A stretch of 64,000 nt of DNA, from positions 1,178,001-1,242,000 of the forward strand of contig NZ_CP027666.1 of NCBI RefSeq assembly GCF_003008535.1, read 5' to 3'. The notes below the pieces were generated by a model. It saw only the letters and a program-made list of their open reading frames with translations, was not told the origin of the DNA and did no database searches. Numbering within the stretch: the stretch's first letter is position 1; every line of letters begins with the position of its first letter. Source of the stretch: Ottowia oryzae. Lineage in GTDB: Bacteria; Pseudomonadota; Gammaproteobacteria; Burkholderiales; Burkholderiaceae_C. Made by a program: the position numbers and the translations under genes. This document shows positions 13,085 through 21,564 of the stretch, piece after piece.

Positions 13085-14221
13085 ATGAAGCTCAAGCGTG
13101 TCACCATCAAGAAGAACGAGCGCGGCCTGTTGCTGCGCAACGGCGACTTCGACCGCGTACTGCCGCCCGGCCGCCACTGGCTGCTGGACGGCCTGGACGA
13201 CCTGCGCGTGGAAACCTTCGCGCTGGACCAGCCCGCCTTCACCCACCCGCTGGCCGACTACCTGATGGCCAAAGAGCCCGAGGTGGTGGCGCGCGAATTC
13301 GTGCGCGTGGAACTGGGCGAAACCCAGGCCGGCCTGCGCTTTGAAGACGGCGTGCTGGTCGAACTGCTGCCGCCCGCCACCCGCCGCCTGTACTGGCAGG
13401 GCCTGCGCGAGGTGCGCGTGGACGTGGTCGACGTGGCCGCTCAGCCCGAACTGCCCGCCGACCTGGCGCAGCGGCTGACGCAAACCCAGCTGCGCCAACG
13501 CCCCGTGGGCGGCCTGGCGGGCGTGCTGCAAGTGCAGGTGCCCGAACACGGCGTCGGCCTGCTGACGCTGGACGGCCAGGCCGCGCGCGTGCTGCCCCCC
13601 GGCAACCACGCGTTCTGGAAGTTCGGCCGCAGCGTGTCGGTGGACGTGGTCGACCTGCGCCTGCAATCGCTGGAGGTCACCGGCCAGGAAATCCTGACCC
13701 GCGACAAAGTCGCGCTGCGCCTGAACCTGGTGGCCACCTGGCGCTATGCCGACGTGCTGCGCGCATTCGGCCAGCTGCCCAAGCCCGCGGAACACCTGTA
13801 CCGCGAGCTGCAGTTTGGCCTGCGCGCCGCCGTGGGCACGCGCACGCTGGACGAGCTGCTGGAAAACAAGCGCGTCATCGACGAAGTCGTCACCGCGCAC
13901 GTGCGCGAACGGCTGGCCGCCTTTGGCCTGGTGCTGGACAGCGTGGGTGTGAAAGACATCGTGCTGCCCGGCGACATGAAGGCGCTGCTGGCCCAGGTGG
14001 TCGAGGCCGAAAAGGCCGCGCAAGCCAACGTGATCCGCCGCCGCGAAGAAACCGCGGCCACGCGATCGCTGCTCAACACGGCCAAGGTGATGGAGGGCAA
14101 CCCCATCGCCCTGCGCATGAAAGAGCTGGAAACGCTGGAACGCGTGGCCGAGCGCATCGACAAGATCTCAGTCGTCGGAGGTCTGGACCAGGTGCTCAAC
14201 GGGCTGGTCACGCTGCGTTGA
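13085..14221 (+). CDS. Slipin family protein (SPFH/band 7 domain)
   Basis: 378 codons from ATG 13085, with AAGGAG seven bases upstream. Residues 1-130 are an N-terminal domain starting MKLKRVTIKKNERGLLLRNG. Residues 150-330 are the SPFH domain: EHGVGLLTLDGQAARVLPPG, later ALRLNLVATWRYADV and DSVGVKDIVLPGDMKALL. A coiled-coil segment follows (VVEAEKAAQANVIRRREETA), a standard SPFH oligomerisation element. There is no clear N-terminal membrane anchor, so it may assemble on membranes or in the cytoplasm. It starts a three-gene operon ending in rtcB. SPFH proteins have been noted next to RtcB in bacterial RNA-repair gene neighbourhoods, which fits. Confidence 0.88.
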   Translation: MKLKRVTIKKNERGLLLRNGDFDRVLPPGRHWLLDGLDDLRVETFALDQPAFTHPLADYLMAKEPEVVAREFVRVELGETQAGLRFEDGVLVELLPPATRRLYWQGLREVRVDVVDVAAQPELPADLAQRLTQTQLRQRPVGGLAGVLQVQVPEHGVGLLTLDGQAARVLPPGNHAFWKFGRSVSVDVVDLRLQSLEVTGQEILTRDKVALRLNLVATWRYADVLRAFGQLPKPAEHLYRELQFGLRAAVGTRTLDELLENKRVIDEVVTAHVRERLAAFGLVLDSVGVKDIVLPGDMKALLAQVVEAEKAAQANVIRRREETAATRSLLNTAKVMEGNPIALRMKELETLERVAERIDKISVVGGLDQVLNGLVTLR

Positions 14222-14288
14222 GTGCCTGCGGCAACGGGGCGGGCCATGCGCCCGCTCCGTGCCCTTGTATTCAATGCAGGAGAACACC

Positions 14289-15077
14289 ATGAACATCCCC
14301 GCCGAGCTGGAAGCCGCCATCGAAGCGTGCTACCGCACCTTCAACAAGTGCACGCTGCCCAGCACCTTGCTGGACGTGTGCACGCATTGCTGCATGGACG
14401 AAAAGCTGGAAGCCGAGATGCACCGCCTGCCGCTGCGCCAGATCGGCCGCCGGCACATGTACGCGTACAACGATTCGGCCAAGAGCGAAGTGCAGCCCAC
14501 GCCCGAATTGCGTTACCTGATCCCGCGCCTGCTGGAATTGGTGGCGCGCGGCGAGCCGGTGCACCATTCGACCGAGCTGTACCTGGACAGGCTCGGGCGG
14601 CGCAAGGCCGATGCGTTCTCACTGCAAGAGTGGGCGTCGATTGAGCGTGCGTGCCAAGGCATCTTCACGCACCGGCTGACGCTGTACCCGTGGCAGCGGG
14701 CGGAAGGGCGTTCGCTGCCCTCACTGTTTGATCTGCTGCTGATGTTCGCCATGGGCGGCGTGGACATCGCCCCCATGCTCGCACGGTGGCACGGCGCCGA
14801 TACGCCGCAGGGCACGCTCAACTACGTCGCGTCCAGCTATTGGGACTACTGGTGTCACGGCGGCGGCGCTGTACGCAATGCGTTTGGTGAGGATCGAGGC
14901 GACTTTCAAACGCTGATGTGCGCATGGCTGGAAAGCGCCGAAACCAAAGCCACGTTCGCCCAGCGCATCCTTGCGCTCGATCTGGATGCGCTGCCCGGCT
15001 TCAACAGCTGGAACTGCGGCTGCCGCTTCACCCCGCGTCAGTTGGTGGAGAACACCTTCGATGCCGTGGCATCCTAA
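14289..15077 (+). CDS. Unrecognised cysteine-rich protein between slipin and rtcB
   Basis: 262 codons from ATG 14289, with AGGAGA upstream; an upstream in-frame start at 14259 lacks one. I do not recognise the family. Cysteines cluster at the N-terminus (C14, C21, C31, C34, C35, the last three in VCTHCCMDE) and near the C-terminus (C243 and C245 in WNCGCRF), which suggests a metal site joining the two ends. The middle is soluble and helical with aromatic-rich stretches such as ASSYWDYWCHGGG. It sits 67 bases after the slipin gene and 71 bases before rtcB on the same strand, so a role with RtcB (cofactor, RNA recognition or activation) is a reasonable inference but unproven. Confidence 0.7.
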   Translation: MNIPAELEAAIEACYRTFNKCTLPSTLLDVCTHCCMDEKLEAEMHRLPLRQIGRRHMYAYNDSAKSEVQPTPELRYLIPRLLELVARGEPVHHSTELYLDRLGRRKADAFSLQEWASIERACQGIFTHRLTLYPWQRAEGRSLPSLFDLLLMFAMGGVDIAPMLARWHGADTPQGTLNYVASSYWDYWCHGGGAVRNAFGEDRGDFQTLMCAWLESAETKATFAQRILALDLDALPGFNSWNCGCRFTPRQLVENTFDAVAS

Positions 15078-15135
15078 AGCTATCAAATTCATAGCTGCCA
15101 GCGCTCTAGGTACGAGCGCTGGCGGCATTTTTTCT
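15076..15135. repeat. Dispersed hairpin repeat / possible attenuator before rtcB
   Basis: AGCTATCAAATTCATAGCT is followed by the perfect stem GCCAGCGCT (15097-15105) / AGCGCTGGC (15115-15123) and then GGCATTTTTTC. It is a strong rho-independent terminator shape just upstream of rtcB. Part of the operon transcription may end here, or rtcB may have its own start. Confidence 0.7.
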
Positions 15136-15148
15136 TCAGATTCTCATC

Positions 15149-16366
15149 ATGGAACCTCAACACATTCACCAAGACATCCCCGGCGGCGTGCCGCTGAAGA
15201 TGTGGACCCACGGCGTGCCCGTGGACAACGGCGCCATCCAGCAGCTGACCAACGCGGCGCGCCTGCCCATCGTGTTCAAGCACATTGCCGCCATGCCCGA
15301 TGTGCACGTCGGCATTGGGGCCACCGTGGGCTCGGTCATCCCCACACGCAAGGCCATCATCCCGGCGGCCGTGGGCGTGGACATTGGCTGCGGCATGATG
15401 GCCTGCAAGACCACGCTGCGTGCCGAAGACCTGCCCGACAACCTGGAGCCGCTGCGCGCCGCCATCGAGCGCGCCGTGCCCCACGGCCGCAAGCCCGGTG
15501 CGCGCGACCCGGGTGCCTGGGGCAAGGTGCCCGGCTCGGTCAACACCGCGTGGGCGCCGCTGGCGACGGAGTTTGACGAGCTTTGCCGCGACTACCCCAA
15601 GCTGGCCAAAGCCAACCACATCCAGCACCTGGGCACGCTGGGCAGCGGCAACCACTTCATCGAGGTGTGCCTGGACGAAGCGGGCGCCGTGTGGTTCATG
15701 CTGCACAGCGGATCGCGCGGCGTGGGCAACGCCATCGGCACGATGTTCATCGAGCTGGCCAAGAAGGACGCGCAGCGCCACAACGCCAAGCTGCCCGACC
15801 GCGACTTGGCCTACTTTGAAGAAGGCGCGCGCTACTTTGGCGACTACGTGCGCGCCGTGGGCTGGGCGCAAAAGTTTGCGGTAGTGAACCGTGAGTTGAT
15901 GATGAAGCGCGTGCTGGAGGCCGCCAAAACGGTGATCCGCAAATCCTTCCAAAGCCACATCGAAGCCGTGAACTGCCACCATAACTACGTGCAGCAAGAA
16001 ACGCACTTTGGCGAAAACGTGTACGTCACCCGCAAGGGCGCCGTCAGCGCGCGCCAGGGGCAGCTGGGCATCATCCCCGGCAGCATGGGCGCGCGCAGCT
16101 ACATCGTGCGCGGCAAAGGCAACCCCGAATCCTTCGACAGCTGCAGCCACGGCGCCGGCCGCGTCTACAGCCGTGGCGAAGCCAAGCGCCGCTTCACCCT
16201 GGAGCAGCACCGCGCGGCCACCGAAGGCGTGGCCTGCCGCAAGGACAAAGACGTGATCGACGAAACGCCGGCGGCCTACAAGGACATTGACGCGGTGATG
16301 GCCGCGCAGCGCGACCTGGTGGACGTGGTGCACACCTTGAAGCAGGTGGTTTGTGTGAAGGGGTAG
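15149..16366 (+). CDS. rtcB: RNA-splicing ligase RtcB
   Basis: 405 codons, the usual length for RtcB. The Mn2+/GTP-dependent ligase joins RNA 2',3'-cyclic phosphate or 3'-phosphate ends to 5'-OH ends, as left by many RNases. The signatures appear in order: PDVHVGIGATVGSVIPT, GVDIGCGM (metal ligand C81), GSGNHFIE (H169), HSGSRGVGN (H186), NCHHNY (H277/H278), KGAVSA, then IIPGSMGARSYIVRGKG. The guanylylated histidine is H334 in SCSHGAGR. All key residues are present, so it should be active. It is the last gene of the slipin operon. No archease, RtcA or RtcR gene is visible nearby. Confidence 0.97.
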   Translation: MEPQHIHQDIPGGVPLKMWTHGVPVDNGAIQQLTNAARLPIVFKHIAAMPDVHVGIGATVGSVIPTRKAIIPAAVGVDIGCGMMACKTTLRAEDLPDNLEPLRAAIERAVPHGRKPGARDPGAWGKVPGSVNTAWAPLATEFDELCRDYPKLAKANHIQHLGTLGSGNHFIEVCLDEAGAVWFMLHSGSRGVGNAIGTMFIELAKKDAQRHNAKLPDRDLAYFEEGARYFGDYVRAVGWAQKFAVVNRELMMKRVLEAAKTVIRKSFQSHIEAVNCHHNYVQQETHFGENVYVTRKGAVSARQGQLGIIPGSMGARSYIVRGKGNPESFDSCSHGAGRVYSRGEAKRRFTLEQHRAATEGVACRKDKDVIDETPAAYKDIDAVMAAQRDLVDVVHTLKQVVCVKG

Positions 16367-16489
16367 GGGACTACTCAAGAACCACGCAGAGCGTCGCGAT
16401 GCGTCAGTACCACGCGATGCGTTTTTTGCGTGCAGAAATGAAGATACAGTGGATGACGTTAAGTCGCACGACCTCTTGGAATCACCGCT

Positions 16490-17860
16490 GTGGACACCGC
16501 ATTTATTGACCTCGACATTCTCCTTTCACGTGTTAGGAGCCCTCAGTCGCGAGCATATTTAGCCGACGCCGTCAAAGCTTACAAGGCGGGTGCGCTGCGC
16601 GGCGCACTTACTTCTGCTTGGGTTGCGCTTGTATACGATTTGATCGTGAAATACCGCGAATTGAGCGCGCTGGGCGATGGGGCCGCCAGCGCATTCCTCC
16701 AATCGTGGGACAACGCCACGTCGACAGGTGACATCCCTAAACTGCTTCAGTTGGAAGCGGAAATCTTGAATGATGCGACGGCGAACACTCAGGTTGTCAA
16801 CCGTCTAGCACGTTCGCATTTGGAGCGCTTGCGCGAGGACAGGCACCTATGTGCACACCCGGCTTTTTCAGCGGAGGCCGAGCTGTTTGAGCCGACATCG
16901 GAGTTGGTAAGGCTTCATCTCGTTAATGCTATAGATCTCGTCCTTTCGCAGGAGCCATTGCAAGGTAAGGCGATTTTCGATATTTATGATCTCGATGTGC
17001 TCTCTCAAGGTTTCCCCAGCAAACATGAGCGTATTCTTGAATATGTCGAGCAGCGTTACATTGTGCATGTACGATCACAAAATATTCGCAACTTCGGAAC
17101 GGTGCTCGCGAAGTCGCTTCTTAAAGGGGTGCCTGATCGCTGGGATGCCGTCGACCATAAAATATCATCATCCTTGGTGGCAATAAGAGACCGTGCGCCA
17201 AATCATTGGTCGGATATTAAATTGTCGATTGTTCAGTTGCTAGATAGACTGGAGCCGCCATTTAGGCCGCGAGCAATTGCCTTCATTGCGGTTTTTCCTG
17301 ACTTTTGGGGGCTATTACAACAATCCACTCAGATCGCCCTGAGGGAGACTGCAGAGAATTCTGGGGAGCTTACAGAACTTGACTATCGCATCCTAACTGG
17401 CGTAACTCTCCCTCAGTTTCGCACGTCGCTTCTGTCGCTTATTGAGGGCCTAAGCGATATACAGTTGCGCGAGGCAGTGGCAATTGCGCCGCTCTCCGAT
17501 CTGTGGTCAAAAGCGCTCGAGAAATACAAAGAATCGGGAAGCTGGCGGTCATCCGAAAGGAACTTCAGTGATTTCATTAGTCCCTTCGCAGGAAAATTGG
17601 ATGATGAGAAACTCGAGCAGGTGTGTGAGGCAATTATGTCAAATGGGCAGAACTGGGATGCTGCAGATACAGATACCCTGCTGCTCGCCTTGTTTCGAAA
17701 CACGCCGCCGAAGGACTTGCCTAGCGCAGGCGCGCGAGATCGCCTATACCGAAATATCCATCGCGTTCGCCGCGTTGAAAAATATGAGAAAGTTGTTACG
17801 TTTTTACAATCAGACGGCTGGTCGCCGCCGCCCATCGAGGCCCCTGAGGCTGAGGAGTGA
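16490..17860 (+). CDS. HEPN-like protein, possible RNase, next to rtcB
   Basis: 456 codons from GTG 16490. Codon use is visibly less GC-rich than both neighbours (many AT-ending codons), which suggests acquisition. Residues 20-160 are helical. They contain YKAGALRGALTSAWVALVYD and then LREDRHLCAHPAF, an R118-x4-H123 arrangement followed by Pro, the hallmark of HEPN ribonuclease domains. The remaining 300 residues are helical with no domain I recognise and could be a sensor or regulatory part. The start lies 124 bases after rtcB, with a direct repeat CGCGATGCGT (copies near 16397 and 16420) in between. If it is an RNase, its products would be natural RtcB substrates. This is inference from one motif and the context. 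Confidence 0.55.
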   Translation: MDTAFIDLDILLSRVRSPQSRAYLADAVKAYKAGALRGALTSAWVALVYDLIVKYRELSALGDGAASAFLQSWDNATSTGDIPKLLQLEAEILNDATANTQVVNRLARSHLERLREDRHLCAHPAFSAEAELFEPTSELVRLHLVNAIDLVLSQEPLQGKAIFDIYDLDVLSQGFPSKHERILEYVEQRYIVHVRSQNIRNFGTVLAKSLLKGVPDRWDAVDHKISSSLVAIRDRAPNHWSDIKLSIVQLLDRLEPPFRPRAIAFIAVFPDFWGLLQQSTQIALRETAENSGELTELDYRILTGVTLPQFRTSLLSLIEGLSDIQLREAVAIAPLSDLWSKALEKYKESGSWRSSERNFSDFISPFAGKLDDEKLEQVCEAIMSNGQNWDAADTDTLLLALFRNTPPKDLPSAGARDRLYRNIHRVRRVEKYEKVVTFLQSDGWSPPPIEAPEAEE

Positions 17861-17984
17861 TCAGTTCAAAAAAAATGCGAGGTAGCTCTATGTGTCTGCC
17901 ATGCAGAATCAATGCAGCTAGACGGTACCGGGATGTAGATGCGCTTCCAGCTTCAACAAGGGCCCACTGCATGCTCGTGAGCGG

Positions 17985-18173
17985 TTAGGCGGCTTCCTGT
18001 AGGGTGCGTTTGGCAACGCCGACCGCTCGCCCAACTAAAGCATCATCCATCACCTGTACCTTTGCCGGGCGAGTGCCGGTTGGCGGGCCATACGGCGCAG
18101 ATGCCACCCAGGCCGTGCGGCGGTGCACAGGGAGTTGACGCGCGCTGTCGGTCGGTTTGCTGATGCCCATCAA
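17985..18173 (-). pseudogene. C-terminal fragment of a LysR-type regulator
   Basis: About 60 codons. PPTGTRPAKVQVMDDALVGR closely matches the C-terminus of the LysR protein at 19671-20582 (PANRHPPAKVRVMVDFLVGQ). No DNA-binding domain or start is present. It is a leftover of a second LysR gene, probably broken when the DNA between rtcB and the Fic gene was inserted or deleted. The remainder of 17861-18194 holds nothing else I can name. Confidence 0.7.
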
Positions 18174-18194
18174 GACTTCCTGTATTGATCGGGC

Positions 18195-19313
18195 TCACAT
18201 ATACCCCTCAAACCCATTCCCATCCCGGCTGAGCAACTGCATCAGCTTGGGATGGATGAACAGCTTCTCCTTGCCCGCCGGCATCTCGCGCAGCACGCCC
18301 AGGTCGGTCAACTCGTGCAGATAGCGTGATGCCGCTTGGCGTTTCGCGATGCCCTTGTCCACCAGGTTGCCGATGCGGCTGTAGGGCTGCTCGAAGATGA
18401 CGTCGACCAGCTCGCGGCTGTAGATCTTGGGCAGGCGCGTGCGCACATAGTCGGTGGTGTGCTCGGCCAGTGCGCGGATGGCGGCGATTTTGGCGGTGGT
18501 CCATTGCGATGTTTCGGCCACGGCTTGCAGCATGAAGATCAGCCATTGCTCCCAAGCGCCGTTGCGCGTGACTGCCAGCAGCAGGCGGTAGTAGTCGGCT
18601 TTGTGGGCGATCAGGTGGCGGCTGAGGTACAGGATGGGCAGGGTCAACAGCTCTTCCTGAATGAGGTAGAGGATGTTGAGCACGCGGCCGGTGCGGCCGT
18701 TGCCGTCGATGAAGGGGTGAACCGCTTCAAACTGGTAGTGACCCACGGCCATGCGGATCAGCGGGTCCAGCTCGGTCTGGTTGTGCAAGAAGCGCTCCCA
18801 GTTGGCCAGCAGGTCGCGCAGGTGGGCTTCGCCCTCAGGCGGGGTGTAGATCACCTCACCCGTGCGGTCGTTGACGAGCTGGGTGCCGGGGGTGCGGCGG
18901 ATGTCCATGTCCACACCTTTGAGTGTTTGGCACACCTGCACGGCGGTGGCGGTGCACAGGGGCCGCGCCTTCAGCGACTGAAAACCCTGGTGCAGCGCGG
19001 TGCGGTAGCGCAGTGCCTCTTTGGTGGCGGGGTCGGCGCTGTCTGGGCCTTGAACGTGCTGGAACAGTTGGTCGGTGGTGGTGACGATGTTCTCGATTTC
19101 CGAGCTGTCCTTGGCTTCCAGCAGCGGAATGGTGTTGATCAGCATCGCCTGGTTGGGGATCAGCTCGGCCGCCTGCTTGAGTTCAGCCAGCGCAGCGCGC
19201 GCTTCGATGCAGGCCTTGAGCACGGCGCGGCTTTCCAGCTCATGTATGGGGGGAAGAGTAGGCAGCTGGTTGTAGGGCTGATCGGCGCGCCAAGCTGGGG
19301 CTACGAAGCTCAT
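18195..19313 (-). CDS. Fic family protein, class II, predicted AMP-transferase
   Basis: 372 codons. The catalytic Fic motif HPFIDGNGRTGR is intact at residues 199-210. The autoinhibitory motif S/T-x3-E-G/N occurs N-terminally as SSEIEN (residues 70-75), which makes it a class II Fic protein. The C-terminal 110 residues form a winged-helix domain (IGNLVDKGIAKRQAASRYLH), giving the common Fic_N-Fic-wHTH layout. Such proteins AMPylate a protein, often a topoisomerase or themselves, and may bind their own promoter. The intergenic DNA upstream contains several palindromes that fit autoregulation. No antitoxin gene is attached. Confidence 0.92.
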   Translation of the reverse strand: MSFVAPAWRADQPYNQLPTLPPIHELESRAVLKACIEARAALAELKQAAELIPNQAMLINTIPLLEAKDSSEIENIVTTTDQLFQHVQGPDSADPATKEALRYRTALHQGFQSLKARPLCTATAVQVCQTLKGVDMDIRRTPGTQLVNDRTGEVIYTPPEGEAHLRDLLANWERFLHNQTELDPLIRMAVGHYQFEAVHPFIDGNGRTGRVLNILYLIQEELLTLPILYLSRHLIAHKADYYRLLLAVTRNGAWEQWLIFMLQAVAETSQWTTAKIAAIRALAEHTTDYVRTRLPKIYSRELVDVIFEQPYSRIGNLVDKGIAKRQAASRYLHELTDLGVLREMPAGKEKLFIHPKLMQLLSRDGNGFEGYM

Positions 19314-19328
19314 GATGCAAAAAGATGA

Positions 19329-19441
19329 TTTTGTCGACAGGTTTTCAGCTTATGTCGCGGCGGACGACACGTCAATAAAACGTGTACGATTTTTTTAAAA
19401 ATATCGACACGTTCATGTCTCATGTCGTTGCGGGCGACAGG
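19329..19441. promoter_or_regulatory. Palindrome cluster upstream of the Fic gene
   Basis: ACACGT (19367-19372) and ACGTGT (19380-19385) form one inverted repeat. CGTGTACGAT and ATCGACACG at 19381-19411 form an imperfect palindrome across an AT-rich centre. Two direct repeats of the form ATGTCG-x-GCGG-x-CGACA lie at about 19351-19368 and 19422-19439. They probably include operators for the winged-helix domain of the Fic protein. The other 250 bases to the LysR gene show only a partial dispersed repeat near 19515. Confidence 0.5.
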
Positions 19442-19670
19442 AGGCGTTGACGTGTCGATGGTTTTTGATTCTTGGAACACGACCGATGACGCTGGGCTGA
19501 TGTTTGCTGAGAAATAGATAGCTTCCTGCGCAGGTCAGATGGGCGCCAAACCCCCTTTTGCTTGTGAATTTTTCCCGCGGCCATTAGAGGCGCGTGCCAG
19601 CCGGAATGGTGCGTGCCATGCCCACGTTACCCACGAATTCGGGCCGCTGCCCACGCCAGCGCCGCGAGAT

Positions 19671-20582
19671 TCAGCGCAGATCGTCGGGTGGCACCGCCAC
19701 CAACTGCCCCACCAAAAAATCCACCATCACCCGCACCTTTGCGGGCGGGTGCCGGTTGGCGGGCCAGATGGCGTGGATGCCGCCCAGGTCGTGTGGGGGT
19801 TCGTCCAGGGTGATGGCTTGCAGGTCGCCTCGGGCGATGTCGGCGCCGACGATGAAGCTGGGCTCATAGACCAGGCCCATGCCGCCCAGCGCGGCGGTGC
19901 GCAGGGCGTCGCCGCTGTTGGCGCGCAGGTTGCCGCGCACGGGCTGGCGCACGCTGCCGTCGGCGCCAAAGCGCCATTCGCTGGGGGATTGGCTGGCCGA
20001 CAAGGTGTAGCCCAGGCAGTTGTGGTTGGCCAGTTCGGCCACGGTGCGCGGCTGGCCGTGCTCGTTCAGGTAGCTGGGCGCGGCGCACAGCACCATGCGG
20101 CAGTCGCCCAGCGGGCGGGCTTGCAGGGTGTCGTCGTGCAGGGCGCCGATGCGCACGGCCATGTCCCAGCGCTCATCCACCAGGTTGACGGCGGCGTCGG
20201 TCATGCCCAGCTCCACGGTGACGGCGGGGTGCGCGCGGCCAAACGCGGGCATCAGCGGGGCGATGTAGCGCAGGCCGTAGACCAGCGGTGTGTTCATGCG
20301 CAGCAGGCCGGTGGCGGTGGTGCGCTGCGAGGTGGCGGCGGCGTCGGCGTCGTCCAGCTCGTTCAGGATGCGCTGGGTGGCCTCCAGGTAGTCGTCGCCG
20401 GCCTCGGTCAGGGTGAGCTTGCGGGTGGTGCGGTGCAGCAGCTTGACGCCCAGGCGCGCCTCCAGCGCATCGAGGTGCTTGGTGGCCATGGCGGGCGACA
20501 TGTCCAGCACGCGCGCGGCGCCAGACAGGGTGCCCACCTGGGCGGCCAGCGCAAACACGCGCATGCTGGTCAATCGGTCCAT
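19671..20582 (-). CDS. LysR family transcriptional regulator
   Basis: 303 codons. The N-terminal winged helix is clear (MRVFALAAQVGTLSGAARVL, then MSPAMATKHLDALE and LLHRTTRKLTLTEAG). The effector domain follows from about residue 90. It is divergent from the DODA-type dioxygenase gene, whose start is 125 bases away, so it probably controls that gene in response to an aromatic or related inducer. The helix-turn-helix subtype resembles the AaeR/DsdC-like regulators that repress or activate a divergent neighbour. Confidence 0.9.
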   Translation of the reverse strand: MDRLTSMRVFALAAQVGTLSGAARVLDMSPAMATKHLDALEARLGVKLLHRTTRKLTLTEAGDDYLEATQRILNELDDADAAATSQRTTATGLLRMNTPLVYGLRYIAPLMPAFGRAHPAVTVELGMTDAAVNLVDERWDMAVRIGALHDDTLQARPLGDCRMVLCAAPSYLNEHGQPRTVAELANHNCLGYTLSASQSPSEWRFGADGSVRQPVRGNLRANSGDALRTAALGGMGLVYEPSFIVGADIARGDLQAITLDEPPHDLGGIHAIWPANRHPPAKVRVMVDFLVGQLVAVPPDDLR

Positions 20583-20706
20583 CGGTGCTCTGTCAGCGGG
20601 CGCGGCTGACGGGGTTGGGGTGCATCACTTCGCACCGGGGGTTGAAACTGAATGGCGATTTTGCGGCTTTGATTCCTGCCGGTCAAAGCCCAAACTTCTT
20701 GCCATC

Positions 20707-21564
20707 ATGAACACCTCCACAACCACCCCCACCACCTCGGCCAGCGCCGCTGCGCCGGGCACGCGCATGCCAGCGCTGTTCATCCCGCACGGTGCCGGGC
20801 CGTGCTTTTTCATGGACTGGAGCCCGGCCGACGCCTGGGACAAAACGGCCGATTTTCTGCGCAGCATTCCGGCCAGCCTGCCGGCCACGCCCAAGGCCAT
20901 CGTGCTGGTCACCGCGCACTGGCTGGCGCCGCAGCCCACGCTGACCGGCGCCGCCCGCCCCGGCATGCTGTTTGACTACTACGGTTTTCCGCCGCACACG
21001 TACGAGCTGCGCTACCCCGCGCCCGGCGCCCCGGCGTTGGCCGAGCGCGTGCGCACGCTGCTGACCGGCGCAGGCATCGCCGCGCAGGTAGACAGCCAGC
21101 GCGGTTTTGACCACGGCACCTTCATCCCGCTGAAAGTGGCTTTTCCGAACGCCGATGTGCCGGTGCTCCAGGTGTCGCTGCTGGACAGCCTGAACGCGCA
21201 AGACCACGTGGACTACGGGCGCGCGCTGGCGCCGCTGCGCGATGAAGGCGTGCTGATCGTGGGCAGCGGCATGAGCTACCACAACATGCGCGGCTATGGC
21301 GACCCACGTTCCACGCCCGTCAGCGCCGAGTTTGACCGCTGGCTGACCGACACCGTGGCGCTGCCCGCCGCCGAGCGCAATGCGCGCCTGGCCGATTGGG
21401 CCGCGGCCAGCGGCCCCGCCGGGCGCCTGTCGCACCCGCCGCGCGCCGAAGAACACCTGCTGCCGCTGCACGTGGTGGCGGGCGCCGCGGGCGACGGCGT
21501 GGGCCGCAAGGTGTTTTCAGACGAAGTGCTGCGCACCACGATATCGGCCTTCCGCTTCGATTGA
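20707..21564 (+). CDS. DODA-type extradiol ring-cleaving dioxygenase (YgiD-like)
   Basis: 285 codons from ATG 20707. A longer open frame begins inside the LysR gene and is rejected. Class III extradiol (LigB-fold) features are present: LFIPHGAGPCFF near the N-terminus (first metal His), VTAHWLAP (second His), FDHGTFIPLK (catalytic His) and GSGMSYHNM. The family opens catechol-type rings using non-haem Fe(II) or Zn, for example DOPA 4,5-dioxygenase. It is divergent from the LysR gene and is its likely target. Confidence 0.9.
   Translation: MNTSTTTPTTSASAAAPGTRMPALFIPHGAGPCFFMDWSPADAWDKTADFLRSIPASLPATPKAIVLVTAHWLAPQPTLTGAARPGMLFDYYGFPPHTYELRYPAPGAPALAERVRTLLTGAGIAAQVDSQRGFDHGTFIPLKVAFPNADVPVLQVSLLDSLNAQDHVDYGRALAPLRDEGVLIVGSGMSYHNMRGYGDPRSTPVSAEFDRWLTDTVALPAAERNARLADWAAASGPAGRLSHPPRAEEHLLPLHVVAGAAGDGVGRKVFSDEVLRTTISAFRFD

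Noticed and set aside
16490..17860. The HEPN-like gene as a confirmed toxin of a toxin-antitoxin pair
   Set aside because: No MNT-type nucleotidyltransferase or other antitoxin gene lies beside it, so only the HEPN-like motif is claimed.
18195..19313. Fic protein as part of a Fic/antitoxin (FicTA) module
   Set aside because: The inhibitory motif is inside the same protein (class II), and no small antitoxin gene precedes it.
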